Below the pieces are notes generated by a model, which saw nothing but the letters and a program-made list of their open reading frames with translations, was not told the DNA's origin and did not search any database. Position numbers and translations under genes: made by a program. From Plantago major (lineage: Eukaryota; Streptophyta; Magnoliopsida; Lamiales; Plantaginaceae), in the NCBI GenBank assembly GCA_026545765.1, contig JAIFAC010000201.1, positions 62,001 through 126,000 on the forward strand: a stretch of DNA of 64,000 nt, in the 5' to 3' direction. Within the stretch, counting starts at the first letter, position 1. Every line of letters begins with the position of its first letter. Below, one piece after another: positions 1-11,888 of this stretch.

Positions 1-71
1 TAGAGTTGTAGTTTCCATAGACCGGTTGCATCAATCATTCATAGCAAAAAAAGCAAGATATTGCCAACACC

Positions 72-593
72 ATGTCTTCGAAAAATGCTGGGCAAATTGA
101 TCCGAGTACCGATCCCTATGGCTACTTGGGACTGGTAAAAAATCCAGACGGGTCGACCACCCGTCCACCTTCTCGTATTCCTTCATCTCCGCCTTCTTCT
201 GATCCTGCACTCGAAATCCTTACGAAATTACGTTTCCATCAACCAACAAAATGGTACTTCGGCACGCGTGTACATGCCCAATCGCAAACTTGATCAATCT
301 ACTGAGAAATTGCTGACCGTGATCACGAGTATTGTAATCCGATTGCCGGGTTAAAGTTAGAGGTACTTGAGAAGGTGAAATATCTCAAGTGGAAGCTGTT
401 GTTGGTCACTGGATGTGATGGTGACCCGCTAGTTGATCGACAAATGGAACTAGTGAAAGTGTTGGAGAGTAAAGGAGTTGATGTTGTTGGAGAGTTTAGA
501 GATGGTGGATATCATGGATATGAGTTGTTTGAAGAGCCAGCTGCCAATATCTTTTATGGTGTTTTGAAGAACTTTATTATACACTCTTCATAA
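72..593 (+). pseudogene. Carboxylesterase (CXE, alpha/beta hydrolase) pseudogene with internal deletion
   Basis: Both ends of a plant CXE (GID1-like alpha/beta hydrolase fold) are readable, but the middle is gone. The first frame from ATG 72 reads MSSKNAGQIDPSTDPYGYLG and continues with the family-typical NPDGSTTRPP and SDPALEILTK. It then shifts frame near 250, after which another frame resembles the VYMPNRKLDQS stretch. Near 315 the sequence jumps to the C-terminal part (HEYCNPIAGL, then GCDGDPLVDRQMELVKVLES and GYHGYELFEEPA, stop at 591-593). The C-terminal Asp and His of the catalytic triad are present. The HGGGF oxyanion motif and the GDSAG serine elbow are missing, so no active esterase can be made. 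The remaining reading frame covers about half of the usual 310-330 aa. Family assignment is firm; loss of function follows from the missing serine. Confidence 0.8.
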
Positions 594-829
594 ACCTACA
601 ATTATGGAATTATCCACCAATAAATAAGGTATGTTCATGTATCATATTTGTCATTTAGATTGAGTTTGCAAGTTTAACCTGGAAAGATGTTAGTTTCTCA
701 TCATCACCGTTTGGATGTGTCATTATAAGAATGGGACTTTTACCTGGCACACCCAAACTATGTACCACCTCCATTTTGATTAAATAAACTAACTTTTGCC
801 AACAATGGCTTAGCTAGCGGCAATTTCCT

Positions 830-911
830 CTTGATCAAAGTCTCGAGTTCTTATACTCTAATTGAGCATGCTTGATCAAAGTCTCGAGTTCTTATACTCT
901 AATTGAGCATG
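830..911. repeat. Perfect 41-bp tandem duplication
   Basis: Two identical adjacent 41-bp units, 830-870 and 871-911, each starting cttgatcaaagtctcgagtt. Perfect identity indicates a recent duplication (or an assembly join) in non-coding DNA downstream of the carboxylesterase relic. Confidence 0.9.
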
Positions 912-2579
912 CCACTGATTGTAGTTGTGGTTAGAATACTGGTTGAGCTCGACCAAGTGTATATCAACATACGCCTTTAGGGATGCAACACTTACAACTT
1001 TATCAAAGTTATTATTCGAACGGGTGTAAAAGAGTAAGACATTAATATAAAATATAAATGATTGATGGGTGAAATAAAATATTTATCGAAAAATTATGCA
1101 AAATGAAAAGGAAAAAAAAAACCAAAGGAAATCTATTATTACTCTTTGGGCTATATGTGTGCTCATTTTAGTGGGCTTGAAGGATGATGACCGATGTTTG
1201 AATCGAGAAAATAGTCCAGCAGTTTCCCCGATTTTTAGACTAGGCCTACAATATGATCCAGTGACATGGCCCAATGTAATTTCTATTAAACCTCATTTTC
1301 AATTTTTCTCCTGGAAAAATTATAGTGGATTTCCGCTACAAAGTTCGTATTTTTCTTCTTCTCCTTCTTCTTTTTTTTTTTGATTTTCCTCATTTCAGTT
1401 TTAATGTTACTGCCCCCCATGCTAGATGAAATTACTCAGTCTTCCAATGGATGTTACAGACTTACAGTGAATTTAAGATCTAGCTTTCTTGAGTGGGCAT
1501 GGGATCGAGCCCCCAATTGCCTCACTTTTTCAATTTCCTTTTTCACCTCTTATTTTTTCCCTTTATTTTGCTTGCTCTCTTTCCATTTTCCTATTTTCAG
1601 CTCTTCATTTACCTTTACGCACCAACCTTACTTATAAACTAAATATACATTTTCACTATTAAATTGATAAATATGTCTTCTTTCACAAAGTCATGTGGCG
1701 GATGAACTATTTTGAACAAGGTACGTAGTAATATTTTGAAGTAAAACTATAGTGTTTTAAACAAAATCACTAATGATTTATTAATATACATTTTATGTAA
1801 CTTAACTAACTTAAATGTGAGTATCATGTAACATTAACAACAAAACCACATTTTAGCATTATATATAAAACACGGATGTTAGTATTTTCGACTCTAACCA
1901 TAGTATAATGTTTCCGTCCCTTGTAATTTCTTTACAAACACCATTTTCCAAGACACTTACTCCATTTATTTCGAGTCATACAAAATTTTGCATGTACGGT
2001 TTTTAATTTTTATGTTTAAGTGCCTTACGATCCAAAATCTTGAATCCACCATAATGCTTTCATAATAATAGTGTAGTACTATGTATAGTTGAAAATAAAA
2101 ATAAAATAGAAAATGGAAAGTTAATGCGGTAAAAATTTAAGTGAGGGTGTTTTCACGGCAGAGAAAATAACTCGTTACATTTTAATGTAGATAAATATGT
2201 CGCTTTCCCATTTTGGCAGCGTAACCAATTACCACAGGGACATGATAAAATAAATACAAAACTTGTGAAATTCTAAGTTTTTGTGAGGTTATAGTCTGTA
2301 ATATTGTATATTAATTGTATGGTTTGTGTGTAAATTGTTGATTTTATCAATTATAAATTATACATTGTTGAATCTTTTTGTGTAGAACTACCGGGGACCT
2401 TCGGACTATCATGAGAGTTTTCATAAATAAATTTCATTTGAACTTTACTTGCACTAATTTGTCGTACTCTTTTATTTATCTCTCTCTAAATTCACTATTT
2501 TAACAAGTGGAGGCACATCCTTATAGTCATCGACTCATCGACAATTAATCACTTCACGACAATTTACTTAATAGTCGAT
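912..2579. other. Intergenic, no gene seen
   Basis: AT-rich sequence with only short chance reading frames (for example 1096-1383 and 1380-1637, which lack recognisable motifs and include a T-rich tract near 1370). No gene, RNA gene or well-bounded transposon was recognised. Confidence 0.5.
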
Positions 2580-2935
2580 GTGATTGGTAATTAACTTTGT
2601 TTTACCTATTGGCTCGGCAACTTCGTATATTTATGTTGTCACGTAAAATTAAAAATAATATAAAATAGATAACAAAACATGAGAATATGAAAATTTTATA
2701 TTTTTTGTGATAAATATGTAATTTATATGTAATGGTGATATTTTATTATATAGTGCATAAGGTGATTGGTAGTTAACTTGCTCTCTACCCCTCTGTCCCA
2801 GATATGTTCATGTGTTGTGTTGTCATATAAGTTGTGGAAAAACAATGATAAAACATGAAATGTGGAAAAATTGAATTTTTTTTTTGCAGCAATATATATG
2901 CTTACGTAATTTGTATGGGGTAATAGTTTAACTAT
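2580..2935. repeat. Diverged tandem duplication of about 180 bp
   Basis: Two imperfect copies start at 2580 and 2762 with gtgattggtaattaactt and gtgattggtagttaactt. Later matching blocks occur in the same order: a gttgtca block, an aaaacatga block and a gtaattt-atatg block. Divergence is clearly older than for the 830-911 repeat. Function unknown; no coding potential. Confidence 0.5.
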
Positions 2936-5900
2936 TTATTGGATGTTATGTAGTATTAATTGTGTGGAACGACTAAAAATGTTATATTAAATTTATGAAA
3001 TTCTGCAGGACGAAAGTCTTGGTGTTGGTGGGTTAAAAAAATTAATTACTCACCAGATATATCGGTTTATTTGAATGAGATACACTTGGTGTGATGATAA
3101 TATTTTTACCATATGATTTGGAACATGCAATCAATTTCCTTTGCGTGACGTCTAGATAACCCTCTGGACTCATGTAGAAATTACGGTAGCCAAATTAAGG
3201 TACATAACACAACTTCCTTGAACATAGAATTTGAATATGTGACACGAGATACTGCTAATAGAACCATCTAAAAGATCAAGAAGATTATATTAATGTAATA
3301 CATTAATTTCATAAAGAATGGTTATAATGTTGCCAACGGAAGAGACAAATAATAATGGAAAGAAACCACAACGTGCTTAATGATAAATTAATCCAACTTT
3401 ATGTGTGTTTAGTATGTGTTTGACATGCTGGCACGTAGTCTAGTTAAGTTATTATGTAGTTAAGCATAATTAAGGTTAAGTACTTTGATTAGATGTCTCT
3501 AACAAAAATGAACAGGGTTTTCTAAGTTTTTCTAACATATACTATTATCTAACTCAAGTGATTTATCATTTCATTTGTCCGTATTATTATGCAGATAGAA
3601 CAAGGTTTACGTTGCCAAATTGGTTACGCTTCGAATACTCATTATCTATATAATATGACGTGATATGTTTCTAATCCATCTGCATTATCTTTAATTTATG
3701 TGGGAAGAACTAATTGTGCTAATTAATTGGCTTTAAGCCTACCTAGTACTACATGACAAGCCACCACCAATAGCTCATGCTTATCGAATATTGAATAAGT
3801 CGCATTTGATTGATATGATATTGTTCGATTTATATCCGTTGGAAATGTGATCCGGAGTATGCAATATGAAAGGAAACAGGATTATGTTTCCAAGAAACAT
3901 GAACATGAGATGATAATGCATGCATGTGTCACTAGCTAGCTAGCTACAATTTGTTTGATTGAAAGGAAGATTACAAAAGAATAGAGATGACGAGAATAAA
4001 AAAGCAAGTCCATAGGCTTATGGTATTTTCAGAAGAATCCATCGAGTTTGTACTTATCGTTAACATGAGGAAAATTAGAAAAAAGAAAGCGAAAATGGAA
4101 AAGGAAGACAAATGAAGAAAGAAGATAAATATCACTTGTATTATTTTGTATGAGACCAGTCCCAAATGTAATATACCATTTAACTTAATTATTTTCTAAG
4201 GGACTGAATAAGGTGGTCTAACAACTTACACAAAGTAGCTAGTATATATTGTAAAAGTCATGTGATTCACGATGTTATCCCGTAATCACGACTCTCTCTA
4301 AGTTCTAATGTTCTATAGAAGATTTCCCATAAGATGAATAAAGACATAAACCCTGTCTAATCACACAATTATTATATTATAAAGCAAAAGATTAGTTAGA
4401 TGAAGTGAGGAACTATATATTAAGGAGGTAGAAGACAACCAAAGTGTAGGACAGGTATATAGGATCACTGACACGATCCTAACAAATGTCGTCTCAGGTA
4501 ATGTGTTAAAATACGAAACAACAACAACAAAACTGAGTTTTTACTATTGTTATAATGTAATATCCGCACTCCACGGATGTTAAAGATTCGATAAAAAGGA
4601 TATTACCCGTATGTATTTCGAATTGTCCAAGTTAAAGTTGGATGACCGTAAAAAAGTTAAAACTTTAGTACTTTAGAAAGGAGGGAGGTTATCATGCACA
4701 ATTTTTGGATGGTCAGAAAACAAACGACACATGTAAAAGATTCAACGAGACATGCGTAGTTGAATTATGAATAATCGTATCGACCTAAATTTTTTTTTTT
4801 TAGCAGTAATGCTACTGCCAGGAATCAAGATAAACTGCCATGTGGCAGATAAAGAAACCTACTTACTGGAATAGTAATTAGATATCGAAAACATTAAAAG
4901 TAAAATATGATTTCTATCTACATATATAGCTTAGGGAGATTTGTAATCAACTAAAATTAGCACTCTTCCTTCACTAATGACATTTTTATTTACCATGGTG
5001 AGTTTTGTTAGTAGCATTTCATTAAAATTTTGTTAACAGTACTGTACTGAATTCGTAGTATTTTTTAGTTTTATCAAGAAAATAGTAAAATTAGTATACT
5101 ATACGGTTGTTGCAATAGAATTTATTTATTTTAGAGTTATTAATTTAAATGCACATTACTAAAAATGACTCACAGTGTGTGGATGGTCTTTGCAAAAAAA
5201 ATTAGTAACACAAAGTAGTGTAAAGAGGGACCAACATTATTGATGTGTTTAAGAGCGGATTGGTGTTATACGTAGAAGATTAATGCTTTAAATAATATAT
5301 ATCAATAATATTTTAGGAGACGGATTGATGTAAGTATATGTTTATAATATCTATAGTTTTAGTTATAATATATCTATTATGTCGTACTATAACCATAAAG
5401 TTTAATTATTGGTCTTTTTCAGTATAACTATTGTCAATAAAAGTGTATATCGTATATTGGTCGATATGCAATGCATATCTATATATATCAATCATTGTAT
5501 CAATAAAAAAAAAAGTATCATGAAATAAAAATGAAAATGATACTTTATAAATGATAACAAATTTGAAATAGTTTAATTAGTTATTAGTAGGGTAATTAAA
5601 CGTTTCTTTTAATTAAAACAAAATGATTTCTTCCCACTCATACTACGTCTTCACCTAAAGTATCGGAGGTAGTCTTGCGTAAATGGTGTAGAGTAGAAAA
5701 AACGAACTTAATTATTAGTGCATGGTTTCATTCGACAAGTGGCAATAAATGCTGCCTTCCGGTCACTGCCTGTACTGGCAGCTAAGAACTATTCACCTAA
5801 AGGATTGAGTTTCGATATATTATTGGCAGTGTGGAACAAAAGTCCAAGCAGAGACAGCACGCAGACCCATTGGCCCATATGTATGAACCAGAGGTGTCCA

Positions 5901-6579
5901 CGTGAAGCAGGCCCTTTTGACACTATAACAACAAATTTACACCTCACTTCAGACCAATAGATAAGAAAAGAAACAAAATGCAAGTCTATTGCCACAAAAT
6001 TAGAGTAAATATATAATTTGCATAAAGCAAAATTAAAAGTCTCACATTTTACCGTCATACTTCCGAAATTTTTCATCGATGTTAGTCGAGTTTGCTCGAC
6101 ACGACAGGACCATAAATCCAAATGTTGTAGTTAACAATGGGAATTACAATCCTCTGGTCGTTTAGCCACATTACCGTATTAATTTTAACTAATTAAATAT
6201 AGTCTTGAAACTTTTGTTTTAGTTTTTAGTTTATTTTTTCGGGTATTTGTGTATATTATAGTGTGTGAGTGTATTATAATGATGGCAAGAATGTTTGGGT
6301 AAAGGTCGTTAACGGTAGTAGCCAAGTTTTGAACGTGGATCGATGATCGTCGAATTTTAGATTTCGGCATGATGCGTCGAGCTTTTCATAATCTTCGTGA
6401 TCATTTCGTTAAAATATTGAGTTCTTCCATGACATTTCGATTATTTGCTCTTAGAGCTCGAAAATGAACTCATTTGTTAAAATTTTACCCATATTTGATT
6501 TTAGATAAACTTAAGTTAGGATAGGGTTTCTTTTTATTTATGTATATGTAAATAAATAAATTTAAATATATATTGAATT
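2936..6579. other. Intergenic, no gene seen
   Basis: About 3.6 kb of AT-rich DNA. The open frames at 3971-4165 (-), 5718-5960 (+) and 5789-6121 (-) show no family motif, no plausible splice context and low-complexity composition. Nothing else could be supported. Confidence 0.5.
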
Positions 6580-6720
6580 AATTATTGTTCATGAGCGAGC
6601 ATTTGTCGATCATTTTCGGGGTGATCGATTAAATCGACAATGGCGTTATTGATCTCGTTCGATCGAGCGTTAATAGAAACTTTTTCACGAGCGGTTCATG
6701 AGCGTCTTGATTCCTATCAT
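6580..6720. mobile_element. Fragment related to the hAT-like element at 28064-28874
   Basis: The stretch near 6668-6710 (gcgttaatagaaactttttc, then acgagcggttcatgagcg) matches the right part of the element at 28064-28874 (gcgttaatgaaactttttca, then cgaacatttcacgaacg). Termini and a target duplication were not found, so this is a relic. The assignment rests only on this internal similarity. Confidence 0.35.
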
Positions 6721-6927
6721 CCTATACAGGACAAACAAAAAGACAAGGTGGTATTTGGCATTGTATAAAACATCCAAAACATCAAATATATATATGTATT
6801 TTGTTTAAGATAAAACACTTGCACAAAATATCCAATTATAATAATTTAGTATGTGACAACTCTATGGATTCTAGTTCCGAGTCATGATGATGGTGATTCA
6901 TAAGGTGGCTCATGTTTTTTCTATTGG

Positions 6928-6974
6928 ATATATATACATACATATATATATATACATACATATATATATATATA
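6928..6974. repeat. AT-rich microsatellite (TA/TACA mixture)
   Basis: Alternating (AT)n interrupted twice by acatac units. Likely length-variable. No other feature. Confidence 0.85.
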
Positions 6975-7331
6975 CTATTTACTAATTTTTATCCGAAATT
7001 CTGAATTACATACTTTTCAACTAATGTTTGTGGTTCTAATTAGTTGTCAAATTAATTACCACTTTGATTTGGAGAACCCTCACTATGCTTTTCTCCGCCT
7101 CTGAATTTGCTCAAGTACTCTAGCATGCAAACATGTATGTGAAAATGTACACTATTTTAATATATAATTAGCATATTCAATTATTAAGGTCGAAATGAGA
7201 ATTGACGATATTGAATTGTAATGATAGGGGTAGGACCGGATTTGACCCGACCCATTCCTACACATAACTCCACGGCAGGCTCGTTTGACACTATCCCCAA
7301 CCAATCATGTATTAGTGTCGTCATTCATATG

Positions 7332-7800
7332 TATTGGATATTAATATAAATGATTAGATTTAGCTCTCTGATTGAGCTTTTTAGATAAGATGGAATTTAT
7401 CGTGGTATCGAGCAAATTCGCGTCCAACTGGGTTGAATCTCATGGAGAAAATTTCATACATATTAAATTTAAGCTTGAATGGCATAAAGAGGTTGAGGTT
7501 GAAAACGGCCACGAGTGCGAGGGTATTGGAGTATTAATATAAATGATTAGATTAGCGCCTCTCTGATTGAGCTTTTAGATGAGATGGATCTATGTAATAC
7601 TAAGTTCACTTTCGAATCTCGCGGAGACAATTTAATGCGTATTAAATTTAAACAATAGCATAAAAGAGGTTGAGGTTGAAAGCAGTGCGAGGGTATTGGA
7701 GTATTAATATAAATGATTAGATTAGCATATACAAAGTTGAGCTTTTAGATGAGATGGAATTCTATGTAATACTAATTAAGTTCACTATTTAATCCCACTA
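7332..7800. repeat. Three tandem copies of a 170-190 bp unit
   Basis: Copies begin at 7332, 7524 and 7694, each with tattgga-(g)tattaatataaatgattagat, followed by a gagctttttagat(a/g)agatgga block and a ctatgtaatact block. Copies 2 and 3 also share the prefix agtgcgaggg. The array ends about 200 bp beyond the 3' end of the minus-strand GA20ox gene. Non-coding. Confidence 0.75.
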
Positions 7801-8006
7801 ACAACATTTAGTGGTACTATATAGACAATAAACATGTGATTTGAATACGTACACTACTAGTCATTCTATAGTCTATATCAAATTACAAAATTGGCTCATA
7901 AACTCTAACTTTATTCCCTTTATGCACAATACTCTGCTAAATTCAACAATTTATTTTCTCAAAAAGAAATTATTGTACTTTTCTCCAAGTTTCACTATAC
8001 CCACCA

Positions 8007-9861
8007 CTAGGTTATCATAACCTCTTGTTTTTGCATGATCCAACTTGAAAATGACCGGAGTGTATTCATGTCGGCTCTATAATGTCTTTGTGTAAATTCG
8101 AGAAGGTTTGTCCAACTGAAATCTGGATATACTCTCGGATTTTCAGAGTCTACCAACTCACGTGGTGGGCACACCACCTTATCTTTTTTGGGACAGAGAA
8201 AAAAGGCCAGGGACTTCCTCGGACTTCTATTGTTCACGACTGCCCTATGCAAACAACTCTTGTACCTCCCATTTGAAAGAGCCTGTTGAAAAGATAACCC
8301 AAACTTTATCAATCAACATATTATCACATCAACTACAATTTATTTATAGATACTTAATCTACATTATAAGCACAAACTCCACTAATAAGTACAAATATTA
8401 CATCATGTTTTATTCAACTTTTGCTCAACCACAAAAAATTAGAAGGTGGTCCATAAAGACATGGGGCGTAGTATCACTAGGGTTATATACACGTATCTAC
8501 TATACTAAGAGGCCTCCACCAATTTATGTTATAACTTCATTCATTCATTAGTGAAGACAAAACGTCATTGAGTAATTCCAAAATGTGCCATGTAGCATTC
8601 CATCGCCAACGAGATGTATATAAACATTTCAGGGTAGGGTACTTGTTTCATACTTACATAAACGGAGGGAGTATAACTTAATAATATACCTATCAATATG
8701 CATGATTAATTGATGTTAAATGAACCACGATAAATATGTTTACCATTAATACTCAATATTTAATAGGATGAAATAAGGAAACTTTAGAATAAAGACAATA
8801 AAATTGGAAATGTAATTATAATTCGAGGCAAAATTGAAAAAGGGAAAGTTGTAATAGTTTTGAAACAGAGGAAGTACATGTACTTGTCCTTACCATGAAG
8901 GTGTCGCCTATGTTGACAACAAAAGCATTGACGTTGGGGCTTATGGATCTCCATTCATCGTCAACGAACACCTGAAGGCCACCAACATTGTCTTGGTGAA
9001 GAATAGTTAGTGATGTTGGATCACAATGAGGCCCCGTGCCTAAAGTTTGGTCTGGCTTTTGACAAGGTGGATAATAGTTTAGACGCATTATTGATTCATT
9101 TTCTTCGAAAAACTCCTTGAAATGGTTGCGGTTCACACCAAGACTAGTGCCCAACAATTCCATAATCCCCAAAGAAAGTGTGCTCATGGCACTACAATAT
9201 TGTTGATACACTTCCCTGCAATATTTGCACACGAAAATTATTTTACAACTAAGAATGTAAGTGGAGTAACAATAGTGTATTGGCATATTATTTTTGCGTA
9301 CCCTAAGAGAGTGAAATCATCGCCCAATGTCCGTTGGAAGTACTCTTCCACAATTTTCAAGGAGCATTCTTTAGGAGAGTACTCGAATGAAAGAGTTTCC
9401 TTCCACGGAAGCTTGGTGGAGAATCTTCCAGTGAAGCTACTAGCATAACCACAATGCTCGCCCGGCTTCCTAAGAGCCCTTTGCTTCTCACGAAGTGGTT
9501 GCACGAAGAATTTATCCATGCAACTATGAGCGTTGGAAATGAGGTTGGGATCGATGCCATGATTCACGACTAGAAAGAAACCATGCTTTCGACAGGCTTC
9601 CCCAACGAGGTTAGATGCTTGTGCGAAGGCAATAGGGTCACCAGAGAGGAACCCTCCCAGGTCGATAAGTGGGACATCAAGTTCTTTAGGGTTAGGGTTA
9701 GGTTTCTCGTGATCAGGCCATATGAATTGTGGGGGTATGTTTGATTGGTGTTGTAGCACACTCGCGTCAAATACCACAGACTTTTTTGACTCGTCAACAT
9801 TTAGACTGACACGACATGTACTAGAGGGTTCGCTCGCGATCATATGATTCATAGTCATCAT
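8007..9861 (-). CDS. GA20ox: Gibberellin 20-oxidase, 2-oxoglutarate/Fe(II)-dependent dioxygenase, complete
   Basis: Cytosolic enzyme of gibberellin synthesis; the family oxidises C-20 in three steps (GA12/GA53 to GA9/GA20). Three exons on the minus strand: 9861-9302, 9215-8894 and 8282-8007. Introns are 86 and 611 bp with GT/AG ends and consistent phases. The product is 385 aa, within the usual 370-390. Visible motifs: [10 protein letters not shown] (residues 41-50), [11 protein letters not shown] (151-161, typical of GA20ox rather than GA3ox or GA2ox), [20 protein letters not shown] (233-252), iron ligands H250, D252 and H306, and the 2-oxoglutarate RxS pair R316/S318. The start at 9861 gives MMTMN; Met at 9852 is an alternative. 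No frameshift or stop is seen, unlike many neighbours, so it looks functional. GA20ox genes are usually repressed by GA feedback, but no element proving this was read here. Confidence 0.95.
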
Positions 9862-9910
9862 TGCATAAAGAGTGATGCTTGCTTTGAAGTTTTAAGATTT
9901 AGAATAGTAA

Positions 9911-9917
9911 ATTTATA
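9911..9917 (-). promoter_or_regulatory. Candidate TATA box of GA20ox
   Basis: TATAAAT on the minus strand, about 50-57 bp upstream of the GA20ox ATG at 9861. This would imply a 5' leader of only about 20-30 nt. Position and sequence fit; there is no other evidence. Confidence 0.4.
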
Positions 9918-10204
9918 AGGGAATTCAAATGTGAGAGGAGAAAAATTAAGAAGATGGATTGAAGTAAAGTTTGAGGAGTCTTGTAAAGGAAAAGCCAAGG
10001 CCGTTCATTGTGAACGAACAATTGGAATCTTTATAGTCTCCCTTATGAGTAGAGTAGTGTCTCTAACGCAAAAAAAACAAAAGAGGCATTATTTGCAAGC
10101 AAGGGCTTGGAAAAATATACTCCTCTATAAATTCGATATACCGTTTGATTTCGGTCAGCGTTTTTAAATTTTATTCTGATTTAATTTTAAGCTAGTAAAT
10201 GTAA

Positions 10205-10273
10205 AATGTCCAATTAAATTATATAATTAAAGTTTTGGACGTAAATTTTCATTATATAATTTAATTGGACATT
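10205..10273. repeat. Perfect 23-bp inverted repeat (hairpin) in the GA20ox upstream region
   Basis: Arms 10205-10227 and 10251-10273 are exact reverse complements (starting aatgtccaattaaatt) around a 23-nt loop. The hairpin is flanked by near-identical direct copies of attctgatt(t/a)aa at about 10174 and 10274. It may be a tiny foldback transposon or a transcribed hairpin. It lies about 345 bp upstream of the GA20ox start codon. Confidence 0.8.
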
Positions 10274-10849
10274 CATTCTGATTAAATAAATCATGATTAA
10301 AGATTGAAAATAGTTTACTGTAAAAAGTAAAAATATGAAATTTGATGTGTGACGTAAGGAGTACAATTCTATTGAGGGGTCCATTCTTATTTTGTTGTTT
10401 GTAATGGTGACAGATAAGCATTTCCCAATGTGTTTCGGCGTTTCTTCTGGTTTTGATTTTAGATTTTGAATTTGCTAGTTAAAAAACAAAATCCACATTC
10501 TGCTCTCTGAATGATACATTCGTCCCAAAAACGTATGAACCTTTTAATTTTCATGGTGAACCAATTTTATATGTAATTTAAAATTGTGAAGGTAAAATGT
10601 TTAACTACATTATATAAGGCAATTTAGAATTTAAGGTTGAGTAATTTTTTGTGAGAGGCAGTCTACGAGAATAAAATCAACGTTAATATTTTATCATTAA
10701 CATTGCGTATTTAGTCTAAATGCAAGTATAATGTAGATTTATTATATACATGATGTTTGAAGTTAACATAAATGTTTGTATGTAAATATCGATATTGAAT
10801 TGATCTACCATGACGTGTGTATTAAAATTTTGTAGTAAATACTCATTGC

Positions 10850-11093
10850 ACTCCATTTAATCCTTTCGGTTTGCCTTTTGCAAAAGTTGTAATGATAATG
10901 AGTACAAAAATAATGTACATTGATAAAGTATTGTATGTTGTAAAAATTAAGAAATAGAATTGATAAAATATGAAATATAGTGATTTAAATTAATAAGTGC
11001 ATACATAGTGTACTTCCATGAAATGACATGGAAAGATTTTAGCGAGACGATGAAAATGGAAAAATGAAAAGGTTTTAGTGGAACGAAGGGAGT
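10850..11093. mobile_element. Stowaway-like MITE (candidate)
   Basis: The left end (tactcattgcactccattta) and right end (agtggaacgaagggagt) form imperfect terminal inverted repeats of the plant CTCCCTC..TCC type. The inside matches the element at 38384-38600 (gataaa(g/a)tatgaaatatag block). About 244 bp, no coding capacity. The ends have decayed, so the boundaries are approximate. Confidence 0.5.
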
Positions 11094-11749
11094 TTTTTCT
11101 TTTTTTTTTAAATTTCTCACTGGTATCCACTACATGCAACTAATTCAACCGAACAATGTCGGAAACTTTTTGAGGGGGCGGCTCTCCCATGATGTTGTTT
11201 CATCCGTAAGTCTTGAGCTGAGACCTTGCTTAAGTGAACTCAAGTCCCTTATTACCATTAAAATTTAAAATTAATTTATTGTTAAATTTGACAGTGGTGG
11301 CTGATCACAACAAATCAATATATAACAAGTGTTGTACAAGTAAGAATCTCAATTTCAATTTAACTAGTGTGGCCTGAAGAAAGGAAATCTAGATTGGGCC
11401 TAGTTAACTTTGAATATTGTGTACCTTGAATGTTCAAATTTGTTGTGTTATGCAATAGCTGAAACACATTTTATATTCATTGATCTGGATAACTCCCAAC
11501 TTCACATACATGTATTGATTATCTTGTCGAGTTATTGGAAAAATCAATCCCAAAGTACCCCAAAGGCTTCAACAACTCTGACCTTAACAATTTAGAGGAA
11601 AAATAGACCCTCGAGGTACTCGAGGTGCTATGCTATAAGAGTCATATACATATTTGATTGGTCTCTTCTACATGGATGCAAGACCAGTTACACCCACCAT
11701 CTTAATCTCCGAGTCATGGAAGCTTACATCGTTTATTTTTAAGTCGCGG

Positions 11750-11888
11750 AAGCTTACATACATTCTAAAAAAAAGGCTACTGCTGCGTGAATAATAAGCA
11801 ATCTCATTTCTGTTTCAAATTGCGTTTCTTAAAAGATAACTTTTTCGCTTACATATTCTATCATTCTTTAGCTTTTCGTAAAGCTATG
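11750..11888. repeat. Dispersed repeat, partner of 33419-33566
   Basis: About 140 bp alignable in the same orientation with 33419-33566. Shared blocks: aagcttacat, aataataagcaatctca, caaatt-cgttt, atcattctttaa/gc, tttttcgtaaagct. No inverted termini were recognised. The nature is unknown; it could be a transposon end or a duplicated promoter piece, since in this copy an ATG frame opens right after it at 11886. Confidence 0.6.

Larger units (their letters stand above)
9918..11749. other. GA20ox upstream region, no gene
   Basis: About 1.8 kb upstream of GA20ox. It holds a perfect inverted repeat (10205-10273) and a MITE-like element (10850-11093), listed separately. The frame at 9931-10167 (+) has no recognisable domain. 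No other gene was seen. Confidence 0.5.

Noticed and set aside
1083..1637. Overlapping frames at 1083-1274, 1096-1383 and 1380-1637
   Set aside because: Phe/Ser-rich sequence driven by T-rich tracts; no homology, start context or splice signals.
5718..6121. Overlapping 80-aa (+) and 110-aa (-) frames
   Set aside because: No recognisable domain, no splice partners and no promoter context; most likely chance.
9122..9448. 108-aa plus-strand frame over GA20ox
   Set aside because: Antisense shadow of GA20ox exons 1 and 2; no motif.
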